A stretch of DNA of 5,860 bases from positions 1 through 5,860 of the forward strand of contig QHVX01000182.1 in the NCBI GenBank assembly GCA_003222375.1, in the 5' to 3' direction. The stretch comes from Acidobacteriota bacterium (GTDB lineage Bacteria; Acidobacteriota; Thermoanaerobaculia; Gp7-AA8). Made by a program: the position numbers and the translations under genes. The notes beneath the pieces are model-generated. The model worked only from the letters and a program-made list of their open reading frames with translations, ran no database searches and had not been told where the DNA came from. Positions 4,815 to 5,860 of the stretch are shown in pieces. Position 1 is the stretch's first letter. Every line of letters begins with the position of its first letter.

Positions 4815-5860
4815 ATGCATCTTGCACCCGGCACCCGCCTCGGGCGGTACGAAGTGCGATCGCTGCTCGGCGCGGGCGGGATGGGCGAGGTTTATCTCGC
4901 CTTCGATCACGATCTCGAGCGCGAGATTGCCGTCAAAGTGCTGCGCGACGGCAGCGGCGGAAGCGGTGATCGCCTGCGCCGCTTCATGCAGGAAGCGAAG
5001 GCAACCTCGGCGCTGCACCATCCCAATATCGCCCACGTTTACGAGATCGGCGTTCACGACGACTTGCACTTCATCGCGATGGAGTTCATTGAAGGCGAGA
5101 CGCTGCGCGCGCGCCTGGCGCGTGGTCCGATGCCGATCGATGAAATCATCGACATCGCGACGCAAATCTCGGGCGCGATCGGTGCCGCCCACAAGGCTGG
5201 AATCGTCCATCGCGACATCAAGCCGGAGAACGTTGTCATCACGCCCGACAGATACGCCAAAGTGCTCGATTTCGGACTGGCGAAGCTTCGCGAGCTTCGC
5301 GGCGAAGATGCCGCGACCATGGTGAAGACGAATCCCGGTATCGCCGTCGGAACGATCGCCTACATGGCGCCGGAGCAGCTCGTCGGCGGCGACGTCAGTC
5401 CGGCTGCCGATGTCTTCTCGCTCGGCGTCGTTCAGTACGAGATGCTTGCGGGACGAAGGCCATTCGAAGGCGCGACAACGTCGGAGGTTGTCCAGGCGAT
5501 CCTTTCGAAGGCGCCGCATCCGGTGCACGATCTCCGGCCCGACGTGCCGCCAAAGCTCGATGCAATGGTGAAGAAGGCGCTGGCCAAAAACATCGATGAA
5601 CGGCATCGCGACGCGTCGGAAATGCACGAGCAGCTTCGGTCGATGTCGCGCGAAACGATTGCGGTCGCGCTGCCGAGAAGGAGAGGCGCCACAGCAGCCG
5701 CGGTCGCGATCGTCGTGGTCATCGCGCTCATCGCCGGCGGCGCCTGGCAGCTCCATCAGCGGAGTCTTCGCCGCGAAGCGCTGCAGAAGATCAACGTCGC
5801 GGAGCGTCTGGTCGGCGAACACAAACTCGCCGACGCATACGACACCGCCGTCGCTGCCGC
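4815..5860 (+). CDS. Transmembrane Hanks-type Ser/Thr protein kinase (PknB-like), 3' partial
   Basis: The frame is open from the ATG at 4815 to the window end (348 codons). An in-frame stop at 4797-4799 leaves this as the first ATG, directly before the usual LAPGTRLGRYEVRSLLG opening. The kinase domain (about 11-275) has every catalytic element: glycine loop GAGGMGEV (19-26), Lys in IAVKVL (K41), helix-C Glu (E60), catalytic loop VHRDIKPENV (131-140, D134, N139), DFG (152-154), APE (185-187) and DVFSLG (199-204). It should be an active ATP-dependent Ser/Thr kinase, cytoplasmic. A basic patch (PRRR) and a single membrane helix (about 292-310) follow, then a helical stretch (LRREALQKINVAERLVGEHKLADAYDTA). 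That stretch resembles the extracytoplasmic helical segment seen after the anchor in many Acidobacteriota kinases; the rest lies outside. It follows the caspase-like gene by 15 nt and may be co-transcribed. No Shine-Dalgarno sequence is seen. Confidence 0.95.
   Translation, partial: MHLAPGTRLGRYEVRSLLGAGGMGEVYLAFDHDLEREIAVKVLRDGSGGSGDRLRRFMQEAKATSALHHPNIAHVYEIGVHDDLHFIAMEFIEGETLRARLARGPMPIDEIIDIATQISGAIGAAHKAGIVHRDIKPENVVITPDRYAKVLDFGLAKLRELRGEDAATMVKTNPGIAVGTIAYMAPEQLVGGDVSPAADVFSLGVVQYEMLAGRRPFEGATTSEVVQAILSKAPHPVHDLRPDVPPKLDAMVKKALAKNIDERHRDASEMHEQLRSMSRETIAVALPRRRGATAAAVAIVVVIALIAGGAWQLHQRSLRREALQKINVAERLVGEHKLADAYDTAVAA

Noticed and set aside
5280..5291. Perfect 12-nt palindrome GCGAAGCTTCGC
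   Set aside because: It lies within the kinase coding sequence and follows from the codons for AKLRELRG. There is no loop and no sign of a regulatory site.
4266..5822. Long open frame of 518 codons on the minus strand
   Set aside because: It lies antisense to the caspase-like gene and the kinase, both with clear motifs. Its product is rich in Arg, Asp and His with no recognisable domain, as expected for a shadow frame in GC-rich DNA.
1..5860. tRNA, rRNA, CRISPR array or riboswitch
   Set aside because: I saw no cloverleaf, no ribosomal RNA signature and no regularly spaced direct repeats. The only strong fold outside genes is the palindrome at 1889-1981.

Overview
The window looks like a chromosomal piece of a GC-rich bacterium, most plausibly an Acidobacteriota member (Thermoanaerobaculia or Vicinamibacteria-like). 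This rests on gene families, not on a marker gene. They are a Hanks-type Ser/Thr kinase with a C-terminal transmembrane anchor, an uncharacterised helical protein of a type I associate with Acidobacteriota, an Acidobacteriota-style PilN/PilO pair, and an MFS carrier of a widespread bacterial type. Codon use is uniform (GCG, CTC, GAT-CG runs), with no clear foreign island except an AT-richer palindrome near 1889-1981.

Layout: (1) 3-1136, plus strand: conserved hypothetical protein, probably lacking its N-terminus at the window edge. (2) 1066-1884, minus strand: a pilN-pilO remnant. pilN lacks its cytoplasmic N-terminal peptide and much of its C-terminal domain; pilO carries a frameshift; neither pilM nor pilP is next to them. 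(3) 1889-1981: a perfect 34-nt inverted repeat around a 25-nt loop, placed exactly between the divergent starts of pilN and the MFS gene. (4) 1985-4228, plus strand: a tightly overlapping three-gene unit. It holds an MFS transporter, a cytoplasmic HtrA-like protein with all three catalytic triad positions replaced, and a 72-residue stand-alone LuxR-type DNA-binding domain. (5) 4231-4799: a small hairpin, then a small secreted or membrane-anchored protein with a caspase-like (clan CD) His-Gly / Ser-Cys-x-x-Gly signature. (6) 4815-5860: a transmembrane Ser/Thr protein kinase running off the window end.

How they may work together (inference): the pseudo-HtrA and the LuxR domain overlap by 20 nt and are probably translated together, which suggests a PDZ/chymotrypsin-fold sensor or scaffold paired with a minimal regulator. 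The caspase-like protein and the kinase are adjacent (15 nt apart) and could be co-transcribed. No direct link between these two pairs is visible in the sequence. The most interesting points are the triad-less HtrA coupled to a bare HTH domain, the orphan caspase-like protein beside a kinase, and the palindrome abutting both flanking start codons next to a decaying pilus locus.
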